13,170 nucleotides of DNA from Sulfuricaulis sp049587675 (GTDB lineage Bacteria > Pseudomonadota > Gammaproteobacteria > Acidiferrobacterales > Sulfurifustaceae). Below, in pieces: positions 1-7,108 of the stretch; the first letter of the stretch is position 1; the number at the start of each line of letters is the position of its first letter. Below the pieces are notes generated by a model. It made no database searches and was not told the origin of the DNA. It saw only the letters and a program-made list of their open reading frames with translations. Position numbers and translations under genes: made by a program. Location of the stretch: NCBI RefSeq assembly GCF_049587675.1, contig NZ_JBAVEJ010000046.1:1-13170 (forward strand). The letters run 5' to 3'.

Positions 1-158
1 GGTATTTACCGCGAATAACAGGCGTTAGCGCCTGGAGCCCGAAACGAAGGGCGACTCCCTTCCGACTGAGGCGAAGTAGCGGCTCTGTCCCGTGGCGCAG
101 CTCCTTCGGACGGAGACGCAAGGCCGCCACATAAAGAGACACCAACTATGAGCCGCTC

Positions 159-202
159 GGCCACCACCTCCGAAAGAGCTATCGCCTCGGGAGGTGGCGG
201 CC
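159..202. repeat. Hairpin 1 of the palindromic element
   Basis: The arm 159-171 (GGCCACCACCTCC) pairs with 190-202 in 12 of 13 positions; the one mismatch is A163 against C198. The 18-nt loop starts GAAAGAGC and ends CGCCTCG, almost identical to the loop of hairpin 2. There is no T-tract on either side, so a simple intrinsic terminator is not indicated. Confidence 0.75.
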
Positions 203-257
203 CTTCGAAGGGAGTACGCCGGGCCGTCACATGAGGCAACGTTCAATGAGTCGCACC

Positions 258-301
258 GGCCGCCACCGCCGAAAGAGCATGCGCCTCGGGCGGTGGCGGC
301 C
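258..301. repeat. Hairpin 2 of the palindromic element
   Basis: A perfect 13-bp stem is formed by 258-270 (GGCCGCCACCGCC) and 289-301. The 18-nt loop (271-288) matches hairpin 1 at GAAAGAGC and CGCCTCG. Compared with hairpin 1, one stem pair changes from T-A to G-C on both sides (169/192 against 268/291). That is a compensatory change that keeps pairing. Confidence 0.8.
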
Positions 302-368
302 CCTGCAGACGGGACCGGCACTTCGCCTCCATCGGCAGACAGTCACCCTGAGCCACGGGATCCAGCGG

Positions 369-572
369 CTAATCCCCGTATTCATCCATCCAGGCCATTT
401 GGATCGCCTCGAGAATTTTTTCGCCCGAGCGCTCGGACTTGTCCTCGAAATCGGGCAGTCCCATCACCCATTCATGCAGATCGGTAAAGCGGACGGTCAT
501 CGGGTTCACGTCGGGGTATTTCTCGCTCAGCGCGATCGCGAGTTCCCGGGTATCGGTCCATTTCAGTCTCAT
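369..572 (-). CDS. iscX: IscX, small acidic Fe-S assembly protein
   Basis: This 67-residue protein begins MRLKWTDTRELAIAL and contains DVNPMTVRFTDLHEWV and the acidic tail AWMDEYGD, all hallmarks of IscX (YfhJ). In E. coli IscX binds IscS and iron and modulates cluster assembly. It is the last gene of the isc operon, as in E. coli. The start is fixed by a strong AGGAGG at 578-583, which overlaps the fdx stop codon. A longer open frame exists upstream but lies inside fdx, so it is not used. The stop codon (369-371) falls within the right arm of the palindromic element, whose insertion may have defined the last bases of the gene. Confidence 0.95.
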   Translation of the reverse strand: MRLKWTDTRELAIALSEKYPDVNPMTVRFTDLHEWVMGLPDFEDKSERSGEKILEAIQMAWMDEYGD

Positions 573-582
573 AAAAGCCTCC

Positions 583-921
583 TCAGTGCTGCTCGGATAC
601 GAGATTGATCGTGTACTTGGGTATCTCGACAACCAGGTCCCGATCCCCGACCTTGGCCTGACAGGAAAGGCGCGATTCGGGTTCCAGCCCCCAGGCCTTG
701 TCGAGCAGGTCCTCCTCCTTTTCCTCGGCCGGCTCGAGGCTGGTGAAGCCCTCGCGCACGACCACGTGGCAGGTAGTGCAGGCGCAGGATTTTTCACAGG
801 CGTGCTCGATCGGGATACCGGCGTTGAGCGCCGCGTCACAGATACTGACGCCCGGCTCCACCTCGATGGTCTTGCCCTCGGCGCATATCTGCGGATGCGG
901 TAGAAAAGTCAAACGCGTCAT
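583..921 (-). CDS. fdx: Isc-type [2Fe-2S] ferredoxin
   Basis: This is a 112-residue adrenodoxin-like ferredoxin. The cluster ligands are C42, C48 and C51 (the CEKSCACTTC segment) and C87 (RLSCQAK), at the same positions as in E. coli Fdx; the extra C46 is also conserved. It supplies electrons for cluster formation on IscU. The ATG overlaps the hscA stop by 4 nt (ATGA at 918-921 on the minus strand), so translational coupling to hscA is likely. Ten nucleotides separate its stop from the iscX start. Identification is secure from the motif, length and operon position. Confidence 0.96.
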   Translation of the reverse strand: MTRLTFLPHPQICAEGKTIEVEPGVSICDAALNAGIPIEHACEKSCACTTCHVVVREGFTSLEPAEEKEEDLLDKAWGLEPESRLSCQAKVGDRDLVVEIPKYTINLVSEQH

Positions 922-2813
922 GACGTGGATTTGTCCCTGGACGCGCTGAATTCTTCGATCTTATGACCGGTGAGGGCACGGCGAATGTTGGCGTCCATGC
1001 GACGCGTGGCAAACGTCTGAGTGGCGCTGTCGAGCGCCTTGATTGTTTGCCTGATGCGGGCAGCGTCATTGTCTTTGCGCGCGGCTATCAGGCCATCGAG
1101 ATGGCGATCGATTTCTGCGCGCTCTTTCGAATCAAGCAGGGCACCATCGGCATCGAGCGCCCTATGTACAGCCTCGATCAGACGATCGGCGTCGACCTGC
1201 CGTTCACGGAGCTGGCGTGCCTGCTCGTCTTCGCGGGCGTGGTCAATGGAATCGCGCAACATATGTTCAATCTCTTGGTCCGTCAGGCCGTAAGACGGCT
1301 TGACGACCACGCTGCTCTCCACACCTGTTGTCAGCTCTCTGGCAGACACGCTGAGCAACCCGTCAGCGTCAATCTGGAACGATACGCGTATGCGCGCCGC
1401 TCCTGCCACCATTGGCGGGATACCGCGCAGCTCGAATCGCGCCAGCGAACGACAATCGGACACGAGTTCGCGCTCGCCCTGTACGACATGAACCAGCAAT
1501 GCCGTTTGACCGTCCTTGAACGTGGTGAAGTCCTGGGCCTTGGCCACGGGGATAGTGGTATTACGCGGGATGATCTTCTCCACCATGCCGCCCATAATTT
1601 CCAATCCCAGGGAAAGCGGAATCACGTCGAGCAACAGCATCTCTTCGTCGCGCTTGTTCCCGATGAGAATATCGGCCTGCAAGGCCGCGCCGATCGCCAC
1701 CACCTTGTCCGGATCGATATCGGCCAGCGGCTCGCGACCGAAAAACTGCGAAACCTTATCGCGCACGCGCGGAATACGCGTCGCCCCGCCGACCAGCACC
1801 ACGCCATCGACGTCGTCGGCGCGGATACCGGCATCGCGCAATACGCGTTTGCAAGGTGGAAGTGTGCGGTCAACCAGCGGATCAATCAGCGCATTCAACT
1901 GGGTGCGTGTTAGTACCCCTTCCCAGATTTCGTTGTTGTCGCGCTGGATGCGCAGCGTCGCACGCTCGGCGGAGGTCAACATTTCCTTGGCGGCGCGTGC
2001 ATCACGCAACAAGCGGCGCATCTGCCGATGATCGGCGTCATCCTTGATGCCGGCCTCGTGCATGATCCATTCAGCGATCGCATGGTCCATGTCATCACCG
2101 CCCAGCGCCGAATCACCCGCGGTAGCCATCACCTCGAATACTCCGCGGTTGAGCCGCAGCAGAGAGATATCGAAGGTCCCGCCGCCCAGATCGTATATCG
2201 CGTATATGCCCTGCGGATTTTTGTCGAGGCCATACGCCACCGCGGCCGCCGTGGGTTCACTGAGCAGGCGCAGGACATTGAATCCGGCAAGACGCGCGGC
2301 ATCTTTTGTCGCCTGGCGCTGGGCATCATCGAAATAGGCCGGCACGGTGATGACGGCATCCCCGATTTCCACGCCGAGGGATTCCGTGGCGCGGAGTTTG
2401 AGTGTTTTCAGAATTTCAGCGGAAACGGCCACCGGGCTCTGATCGCCGGCAACGGTGCGTATGCGTGGCATCGCGGAATCCCCGCGGGAGAATTCATAGG
2501 GAAGCGATTGACCGAGTTTACGCACGTCCTCGATGCCGCGCCCCATCAGGCGCTTCACCGACGCAATGGTATTAAGTGGATCCTCGTGCGCCACGGCAAT
2601 GGCGTCATGGCCAACGATGGGTCCGTCTTCCACGCGGTAACGCACCACCGATGGCAGCAGGTGACGTCCCTGCCCGTCCGGCAAGGTTTCGGCCACGCCG
2701 CTGCGGACACAGGCAACGAGCGAGTTGGTGGTGCCGAGATCGATGCCCACCGCGTAACGGCGTTCGTGCGGCGCCGGCGTTTGCCCCGGTTCGCTGATCT
2801 GAAACAATGCCAT
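918..2813 (-). CDS. hscA: HscA, Hsp70-class chaperone for Fe-S transfer
   Basis: This 631-residue Hsp70 family ATPase acts with HscB to release clusters from IscU by binding its LPPVK motif. The nucleotide-binding domain shows GIDLGTTNS at 23-31, DLGGGTFDIS at 208-217 and VGGATRIPRV at 341-350. The substrate-binding and lid regions follow to the C-terminus. Length is slightly above the usual ~616-620 residues because of a short N-terminal extension before AVGIDLG. No clear Shine-Dalgarno precedes the ATG at 2811-2813; the sequence just upstream is AT-rich and follows a palindromic repeat. Translation may therefore be weak or rely on coupling through that structure. The gene overlaps fdx by 4 nt. 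Confidence 0.97.
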   Translation of the reverse strand: MALFQISEPGQTPAPHERRYAVGIDLGTTNSLVACVRSGVAETLPDGQGRHLLPSVVRYRVEDGPIVGHDAIAVAHEDPLNTIASVKRLMGRGIEDVRKLGQSLPYEFSRGDSAMPRIRTVAGDQSPVAVSAEILKTLKLRATESLGVEIGDAVITVPAYFDDAQRQATKDAARLAGFNVLRLLSEPTAAAVAYGLDKNPQGIYAIYDLGGGTFDISLLRLNRGVFEVMATAGDSALGGDDMDHAIAEWIMHEAGIKDDADHRQMRRLLRDARAAKEMLTSAERATLRIQRDNNEIWEGVLTRTQLNALIDPLVDRTLPPCKRVLRDAGIRADDVDGVVLVGGATRIPRVRDKVSQFFGREPLADIDPDKVVAIGAALQADILIGNKRDEEMLLLDVIPLSLGLEIMGGMVEKIIPRNTTIPVAKAQDFTTFKDGQTALLVHVVQGERELVSDCRSLARFELRGIPPMVAGAARIRVSFQIDADGLLSVSARELTTGVESSVVVKPSYGLTDQEIEHMLRDSIDHAREDEQARQLRERQVDADRLIEAVHRALDADGALLDSKERAEIDRHLDGLIAARKDNDAARIRQTIKALDSATQTFATRRMDANIRRALTGHKIEEFSASRDKSTS

Positions 2814-2830
2814 GGTAATTGATTCGATTA

Positions 2831-2906
2831 TTAAACCGCCAAGGCGCCAAGGTCACCAAGAAAGCAAAAACAATTGATCCAGAAACTTGGTGTTCTTGGC
2901 GGTTAA
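2831..2906. repeat. Intercistronic inverted repeat between hscB and hscA
   Basis: AACCGCCAAG at 2834-2843 pairs with CTTGGCGGTT at 2895-2904. Inside it, CACCAAG at 2854-2860 pairs with CTTGGTG at 2886-2892. The CCGCCAAGGCGCCAAG-type text resembles a palindromic dispersed repeat that I recall from intergenic regions of many environmental bacteria. It occupies most of the 100-nt gap between hscB and hscA, where most isc operons have only a short spacer. An RNA hairpin here could affect mRNA stability or relative expression of hscA. Confidence 0.7.
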
Positions 2907-2913
2907 GAATTCC

Positions 2914-3453
2914 TTAAATCAGTTCTTCTTCGAGATTGTCGATTTCCCGGCGCATCTTTTCCAGAAACTGCATCTCTCGCACCGCGTTGCGTGCCCTTCC
3001 GCTTCCGTCCGGCGAGTCGTCGGCGAATGCGCGTCGAAATTGTCCAATCTTGTCCTGCAACCGCTGCTCGATCCGGTTCGCCAGTTCCGCCAGCTGTTTA
3101 TGCGGATTATTTGCCTGTCTCACTTCCTCAAGTTCTTCACGCAATTCCATCTGTTCCATTAAAAACGCGGGGTCCATCGTCGTGTCGGTTTCATCGTCAA
3201 GATCGATGCCGCGCAGACTTAAAAGATATCGTCCCCGCTGTACCGGGTCCTTGAGTGTCTGGAAACCCTCGTTGATCAGCGCTGTCATCTGCAGCGAGAG
3301 ACGGCGATCCTGGTCGGAGGCGTTGGCAAACTTGTCCGGATGGATGCGCCGCTGCAACTCACGGTAGCGTACGGCCAATTCATCGGTGTCGATGTCGAAT
3401 GCCGCCGGCAGCCCGAACAATTCGAAATGATTTTTGCCCGGAGCAGGATGCAT
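2914..3453 (-). CDS. hscB: HscB, J-domain co-chaperone
   Basis: This is a 179-residue J protein that delivers IscU to HscA and stimulates its ATPase. The N-terminal J domain carries HPD at 38-40 (RRIHPDKFANAS), followed by INEGFQTLKDPVQRGRYLLSLRG, typical of HscB. The C-terminal half is a predicted three-helix IscU-binding domain rich in Glu, Arg and Leu. Length is close to E. coli HscB (171). The start is 18 nt after the iscA stop. The upstream sequence has no strong Shine-Dalgarno, but no better start exists in the frame. Confidence 0.96.
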   Translation of the reverse strand: MHPAPGKNHFELFGLPAAFDIDTDELAVRYRELQRRIHPDKFANASDQDRRLSLQMTALINEGFQTLKDPVQRGRYLLSLRGIDLDDETDTTMDPAFLMEQMELREELEEVRQANNPHKQLAELANRIEQRLQDKIGQFRRAFADDSPDGSGRARNAVREMQFLEKMRREIDNLEEELI

Positions 3454-3471
3454 GCCGGTGATGTCGACGTC

Positions 3472-3795
3472 TCAGATGTTGAAGCTTTCGCCGCAGCCGC
3501 AGCTGTCCTTGACGTTGGGGTTGTTGAACTTGAAACCCTCGTTCAGCCCCTCACGCGTGTAATCGAGTTCGGTACCGTCGAGATAGATGAGACTCTTCGC
3601 GTCGACGATGACTTTCGCACCGTGGCTCTCGTACACGTGATCATCGGGTTCGATCTTGTCCGCGTACTCGATCACGTAAGCCTTTCCCGAGCAGCCGGAC
3701 GCCCGCACGCCGACACGCAGACCTTCGCCCTTGCCGCGTTTTTCAATAAACTTTCGCACGCGCTCGGCAGCGGCCTGGGTCATGGTAATTGCCAT
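3472..3795 (-). CDS. iscA: IscA, A-type Fe-S carrier
   Basis: This 107-residue A-type carrier transfers clusters from IscU to apo-targets. The conserved cysteines are C35 (RASGCSGKAY) and C99 and C101 (DSCGCGE). I chose the MAITMTQAAAERV start because it gives the family's standard length. An ATG nine nucleotides upstream (3802-3804, MTNMAITM) is closer to a CGGAG ribosome-binding sequence but only 3 nt from it. The two starts cannot be separated from sequence alone. A much longer upstream frame overlaps iscU and is not coding. Confidence 0.95.
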   Translation of the reverse strand: MAITMTQAAAERVRKFIEKRGKGEGLRVGVRASGCSGKAYVIEYADKIEPDDHVYESHGAKVIVDAKSLIYLDGTELDYTREGLNEGFKFNNPNVKDSCGCGESFNI

Positions 3796-3833
3796 ATTCG
3801 TCATGTTCTCCGTATTGCCTGACCAAAAAAATA

Positions 3834-4241
3834 TCAGGCGGCGTCGGCCTTTGAGTCCTTGCCGGTTGCCTTGGTCTGGTAATCCGCAATCGCCGCCTTG
3901 ATGGCGTCCTCGGCCAGCACCGAGCAGTGGATTTTCACCGGCGGCAGCGCGAGTTCCTCGGCAATCTGGGTGTTCTTGATCTTGCCCGCCTGCTCGATGG
4001 TCTTGCCCTTGACCCACTCGGTCAACAGCGAGCTCGAGGCGATGGCACTGCCGCAGCCATAGGTCTTGAACTTGGCGTCCTCGATGACACCCTGTTCGTT
4101 AACCTTGATCTGCAATTTCATAACGTCGCCGCAGGCGGGCGCACCCACCATGCCGGTGCCGACGTTCGGGTCGGTCTTGTCCAGCACGCCAACGTTGCGC
4201 GGATTCTCGTAATGGTCCAACACCTTGTCACTGTATGCCAT
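3834..4241 (-). CDS. iscU: IscU, Fe-S cluster scaffold
   Basis: This 135-residue scaffold is where IscS sulfur and iron are assembled into [2Fe-2S]. Ligands C37 (APACGD), C63 (YGCGSA) and C106 (KIHCS) are present, together with D39 and H105. The HscA recognition motif LPPVK is at 99-103. A good AGGAG precedes the ATG. It lies 38 nt after iscS. The C-terminal tail (KATGKDSKADAA) is slightly extended compared with E. coli IscU (128 residues). Confidence 0.97.
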   Translation of the reverse strand: MAYSDKVLDHYENPRNVGVLDKTDPNVGTGMVGAPACGDVMKLQIKVNEQGVIEDAKFKTYGCGSAIASSSLLTEWVKGKTIEQAGKIKNTQIAEELALPPVKIHCSVLAEDAIKAAIADYQTKATGKDSKADAA

Positions 4242-4279
4242 GGTTGTGTCTCCTGAAAATAACCCGAATCATATCCCGA

Positions 4280-5494
4280 TCAATGCGCCGCCCACTGCAC
4301 CTTGCTGAGGTCAACGCCTTCCTGATGCATTTCCCACAGCGGCGAAAGCTCGCGCAACTTCGCGACTTTTTCCTTCACGAGCATGGCGGCGTAGTCGATT
4401 TCTTCCTGGGTGGTGAATCGACCGATGGTGAAACGAATCGAACTGTGCGCCAGCTCGTCGTTGCGACCGAGGGCCCGTAACACGTAGGAAGGCTCCAGGC
4501 TGGCCGAAGTGCAGGCCGAACCCGAGGAAACCGCAATGTCCTTGAGTGCCATGATGAGCGACTCGCCTTCGACATAATTAAAACTCATATTGAGATTGTG
4601 GGCGACGCGATGCTCCAGGTCGCCGTTGACGTAAACCTCGGGCATGTCCTTGAGGGTGTTGAGCATGCGGTCGCGCAAACCGCGCACGCGCTCGATCTCC
4701 GCGGCCATTTCCTGCTTTGCATAACGGAATGCTTCGCCCATGCCCACGCACTGATGCGGCGCCAGGGTGCCGGAACGCATGCCGCGCTCGTGGCCACCGC
4801 CGTGCATCTGCGCTTCGAGACGCACGCGTGGTTTGCGCCTGACATACAGTGCACCGACGCCCTTGGGTCCGTAGGTCTTGTGAGCCGAGAGCGACATCAG
4901 ATCCAGATTCATCGCATTCACGTCAATCGTCGTTTTACCCGTGCTCTGCGCCGCATCTGAGTGGAACAATACACTGCGTTCTCGTGTAATTTTTCCGATG
5001 GCGGCGAGATCCTGGATGACGCCAATCTCATTGTTCACGTGCATGACGGACACGAGTATCGTGTCCGGGCGGATCGCGGCCTTGAGTTTCTCCAGATCGA
5101 GCAAACCGTTGGGCTCGGGATCGAGATAGGTAATTTCAAAGCCTTCGCGCTCGAGTTGCCGGCAGGTATCCAGCACCGCTTTGTGCTCGGTCTTGCAGGT
5201 AACGATATGCTTGCCCTTCTTGCCGTAGAAATTGGCTACACCCTTGATCGCAAGATTGTCGGATTCGGTCGCGCCCGAGGTCCAGACAATCTCCTTCGGA
5301 TCGGCGCCGATCAGCGCCGCCACATTTGCACGCGCTTCCTCGACCGCCTCCTCGGCATGCCAGCCGAAGGGGTGCGAACGCGAAGCCGGATTCCCGAACT
5401 CGCCGTCAAGCGTCAGATATTTGCACATCTTCTCCGCCACGCGCGGGTCCACCGGCGTGGTGGCGGAATAATCAAGATAAATCGGTTTTTTCAT
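4280..5494 (-). CDS. iscS: IscS, cysteine desulfurase
   Basis: This 404-residue PLP enzyme converts cysteine to alanine and provides persulfide sulfur to IscU and to tRNA thiolation partners. PLP-binding K206 lies in SLSAHKTYGPKG, H104 in KTEHKA, and the mobile-loop catalytic C328 in SSGSACTSAS. Length and these positions are the same as in E. coli IscS. An AAAGGA sits just before the ATG. It is separated from iscR by an unusually long structured spacer. The adjacent cysE may supply its substrate pathway. Confidence 0.98.
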   Translation of the reverse strand: MKKPIYLDYSATTPVDPRVAEKMCKYLTLDGEFGNPASRSHPFGWHAEEAVEEARANVAALIGADPKEIVWTSGATESDNLAIKGVANFYGKKGKHIVTCKTEHKAVLDTCRQLEREGFEITYLDPEPNGLLDLEKLKAAIRPDTILVSVMHVNNEIGVIQDLAAIGKITRERSVLFHSDAAQSTGKTTIDVNAMNLDLMSLSAHKTYGPKGVGALYVRRKPRVRLEAQMHGGGHERGMRSGTLAPHQCVGMGEAFRYAKQEMAAEIERVRGLRDRMLNTLKDMPEVYVNGDLEHRVAHNLNMSFNYVEGESLIMALKDIAVSSGSACTSASLEPSYVLRALGRNDELAHSSIRFTIGRFTTQEEIDYAAMLVKEKVAKLRELSPLWEMHQEGVDLSKVQWAAH

Positions 5495-5766
5495 TTTCCT
5501 TTCTCTCTAAACCACGGCTTGCCCGCGAGTTGCAGCCGACGGCTCGCCCCCGGCGACGCGCCGCAACTTATGCAAGCTGCGCTGCCAGCGCCAAGATACT
5601 GTCGATCGCAAAATAGCCGGTCTGAGACCGTCGTTCATGAAAATCGCCCGGCCGGGATGTACGGTTCCGTGAGTTGCGGCGACATTGATTCCAACACTCA
5701 CGAATCGAACGCAGTGGTCGCGTTATGATCAAGATAATCCGGCATTGGTAAACCCCCGCCAACAGA
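5495..5766 (-). other. Long structured spacer between iscR and iscS
   Basis: This 272-nt gap lies inside the isc operon and has no recognised gene. Two frames of 64 codons (5507-5701 and 5568-5762) have no family-like features and overlap each other. Inverted repeats are visible: AGTTGC 5528-5533 with GCAACT 5563-5568, enclosing TCGCC 5544-5548 with GGCGA 5552-5556. A second pair is GTGAGT 5669-5674 with ACTCAC 5696-5701. No U-tract follows these, so they are not standard terminators. They could form an mRNA processing, stability or small-RNA target region that separates iscR output from iscSUA output. Confidence 0.45.
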
Positions 5767-6222
5767 TTAGTTCGCTACCACCTGCATGCGTCCTTCCTGG
5801 CGCGAGGCCACTTCCTGTACATGCGGCTTGGTGACCAGATCGCCCAAGGTAATCCCATTCAGAAATTCATGAATGCGGGTACTCAGGTCTTCCCACAGCT
5901 GATGCGTCAGGCAGGTTTCGTCACCATGGCAGTTTTTTTCACCGCCGCAACGAGTGGCGTCGATGTTCTCATTTATCGCCACAATAATTTCAGCGACCGA
6001 AATCTTGGCGGGTTCCTGCGCCAGGGTGTAGCCACCGCCCGGGCCGCGCACACTGTCCACAAGACCGCTGCGACGCAGTTTGGCGAACAGCTGCTCGAGA
6101 TACGACAGGGAAATCCCCTGGCGTTTAGCAATGTCCGCCAAGGTTACCGCGCCCTTGTCATAACGCAGGGCCAGATCCAGCATGGCTGTCACGGCATAAC
6201 GACCTTTCGTTGTCAGTTTCAT
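5767..6222 (-). CDS. iscR: IscR, Fe-S-sensing Rrf2-family regulator
   Basis: This 151-residue regulator begins MKLTTKGRYAVTAMLDLAL. Its Rrf2 winged-helix DNA-binding domain includes GISLSYLEQLFAKLRRSGLV and VRGPGGGY. Cluster ligands C92, C98, C104 and H107 (RCGGEKNC...DETCLTH) are at E. coli positions, so it should bind a [2Fe-2S] cluster and repress its own promoter when clusters are abundant. The ATG at 6220-6222 matches the family start. A GTG 15 nt upstream is in frame but would add five residues not usual in IscR. A type-1 operator lies about 40 nt upstream. Confidence 0.97.
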   Translation of the reverse strand: MKLTTKGRYAVTAMLDLALRYDKGAVTLADIAKRQGISLSYLEQLFAKLRRSGLVDSVRGPGGGYTLAQEPAKISVAEIIVAINENIDATRCGGEKNCHGDETCLTHQLWEDLSTRIHEFLNGITLGDLVTKPHVQEVASRQEGRMQVVAN

Positions 6223-6256
6223 AGGATATATTCCCACACGGTTTATGTACCGATGT

Positions 6257-6284
6257 AGTTTACTTACCTGATAGATTTAGTCAA
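6257..6284 (-). promoter_or_regulatory. Predicted isc operon promoter
   Basis: On the minus strand, TTGACT (positions 6279-6284) is a good -35. TAAACT (6257-6262) is a candidate -10 at a 16-nt spacing. The -35 lies inside the IscR operator, the arrangement known from E. coli iscR. The -10 is only a partial match. Confidence 0.6.
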
Positions 6285-6288
6285 CTAT
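6264..6288 (-). promoter_or_regulatory. Type-1 IscR operator of the isc operon
   Basis: Read on the minus strand, the 25-bp site begins ATAGTTGACTAAAT and ends TCAGGTAA. It agrees with the type-1 IscR consensus, as I recall it, at about 22 of 25 positions. It overlaps the -35 region of the proposed isc promoter and the cysE stop codon (6281-6283). The expected role is repression by [2Fe-2S]-IscR. Confidence 0.82.
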
Positions 6289-7075
6289 TCTCTTTGGGTG
6301 TATCTCTTTGCGGATAGCTATCCGGCGGCGGTTCTTCAAGATTACTTACATCAAGCTGTGGCATTTCCAGATTTACCTTGATTCCAGCCTTTTCCAGCGC
6401 AGATGAAAGAATTTTCATTTTATTATCAACAACGTGCATGTGGTCCAACATTAAATCAATCGCCTGGGCCACTGGGTCAGGCATTTCGGGGCTCTGGCCG
6501 TAGGCTTCGAATCCGAGCTTCTTGGCCATCGCCTCCCGCAACTGGGATTTAGTATCCTGCTTCCTCGGACCGATGACACGTCCTGGAATACCGACGATGG
6601 TCGCCCCTGCGGGCACATCCTTCACCACCACGGAATTGGATCCGACGCGCGCATTATCGCCGACCATAATTGGCCCCAAGATCTTGGCGCCGGCACCGAC
6701 CACGACATTATTGCCCAGCGTTGGATGGCGCTTTCCCTGGCGCCACGTTGTCCCTCCGAGCGTGACCCCGTGATACAGCGTGCAATCATCTCCAATCTCG
6801 GCCGTTTCACCGATCACAACGCCCATGCCGTGATCAATGAAAAAACGCCGCCCAATCTTCGCGCCCGGATGAATCTCGATGCCGGTAAGCCAACGCGCTG
6901 CCAGTGCGAGCCACCGGGCCAACCATCTGAGACGCCAGCACCACAACCGATGCGAGAGGCGATGGAAGGCGAGCGCATGCACGCCAGGATATACCGTCAG
7001 CAGTTCGAACACGGAACGCGCCGCCGGATCACGCTGAAAAACGCTGGCTAGATATTCACGCAGATTTTTAAGCAT
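6281..7075 (-). CDS. cysE: Serine O-acetyltransferase
   Basis: This 264-residue enzyme acetylates serine with acetyl-CoA, the committed step to cysteine. The left-handed beta-helix hexapeptide repeats run from about 67 to 165. They include DHGMGVVIGETAEIGD (81-96, with catalytic D81/H82), YHGVTLGG (101-108) and GKRHPTLG. A helical C-terminal tail of about 90 residues follows. The N-terminal helical domain is short, as in EpsC-type enzymes. The gene lies directly before iscR, so its product pathway could feed IscS. Its stop codon is inside the IscR operator. No strong Shine-Dalgarno is seen close to the ATG. Confidence 0.95.
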   Translation of the reverse strand: MLKNLREYLASVFQRDPAARSVFELLTVYPGVHALAFHRLSHRLWCWRLRWLARWLALAARWLTGIEIHPGAKIGRRFFIDHGMGVVIGETAEIGDDCTLYHGVTLGGTTWRQGKRHPTLGNNVVVGAGAKILGPIMVGDNARVGSNSVVVKDVPAGATIVGIPGRVIGPRKQDTKSQLREAMAKKLGFEAYGQSPEMPDPVAQAIDLMLDHMHVVDNKMKILSSALEKAGIKVNLEMPQLDVSNLEEPPPDSYPQRDTPKENS

Positions 7076-7108
7076 GTGGGATAATATCCTGATCTGAAAG
7101 TATTATCT

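Larger units (their letters stand above)
22..373. repeat. Palindromic noncoding element with inverted-repeat arms and two tandem hairpins
   Basis: The left arm (about 24-98) is an imperfect inverted repeat of the right arm (about 304-373). Shared blocks include GAGGCGAAGT at 68-77 against ACTTCGCCTC at 319-328, and TTAGC at 25-29 against GCTAA at 368-372. Between the arms lie two direct repeats with a 99-bp period, each containing a long GC-rich hairpin (159-202 and 258-301). A 12-bp palindrome, CCCTTCGAAGGG, lies at 201-212. The right arm ends on the iscX stop codon. I find no convincing coding region here: the short frames have unnatural composition. It could be a miniature transposable element, a REP/BIME-like repeat, or a structured 3' end of the isc transcript. 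The identity is not established. Confidence 0.6.

Noticed and set aside
112..310. Two 99-bp tandem units considered as a CRISPR array
   Set aside because: There are only two units, they are diverged, and the conserved parts are hairpins covering half the unit. There are no short exact repeats separated by unique spacers, and no cas genes are near.
6..608. Several short frames on both strands in the first 600 bases
   Set aside because: They follow the palindromic repeats or overlap iscX and fdx in other frames. Their translations are low-complexity Pro/Arg/Ser-rich and have no ribosome-binding support.
963..1913. A 316-codon open frame on the plus strand opposite hscA
   Set aside because: It is a shadow of hscA, whose Hsp70 motifs on the minus strand are unambiguous.
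5507..5762. Two overlapping 64-codon frames between iscR and iscS
   Set aside because: They have no recognisable family, they overlap each other in different frames, and they are interrupted by inverted repeats. I treat the stretch as a noncoding spacer, although a small gene cannot be fully excluded.
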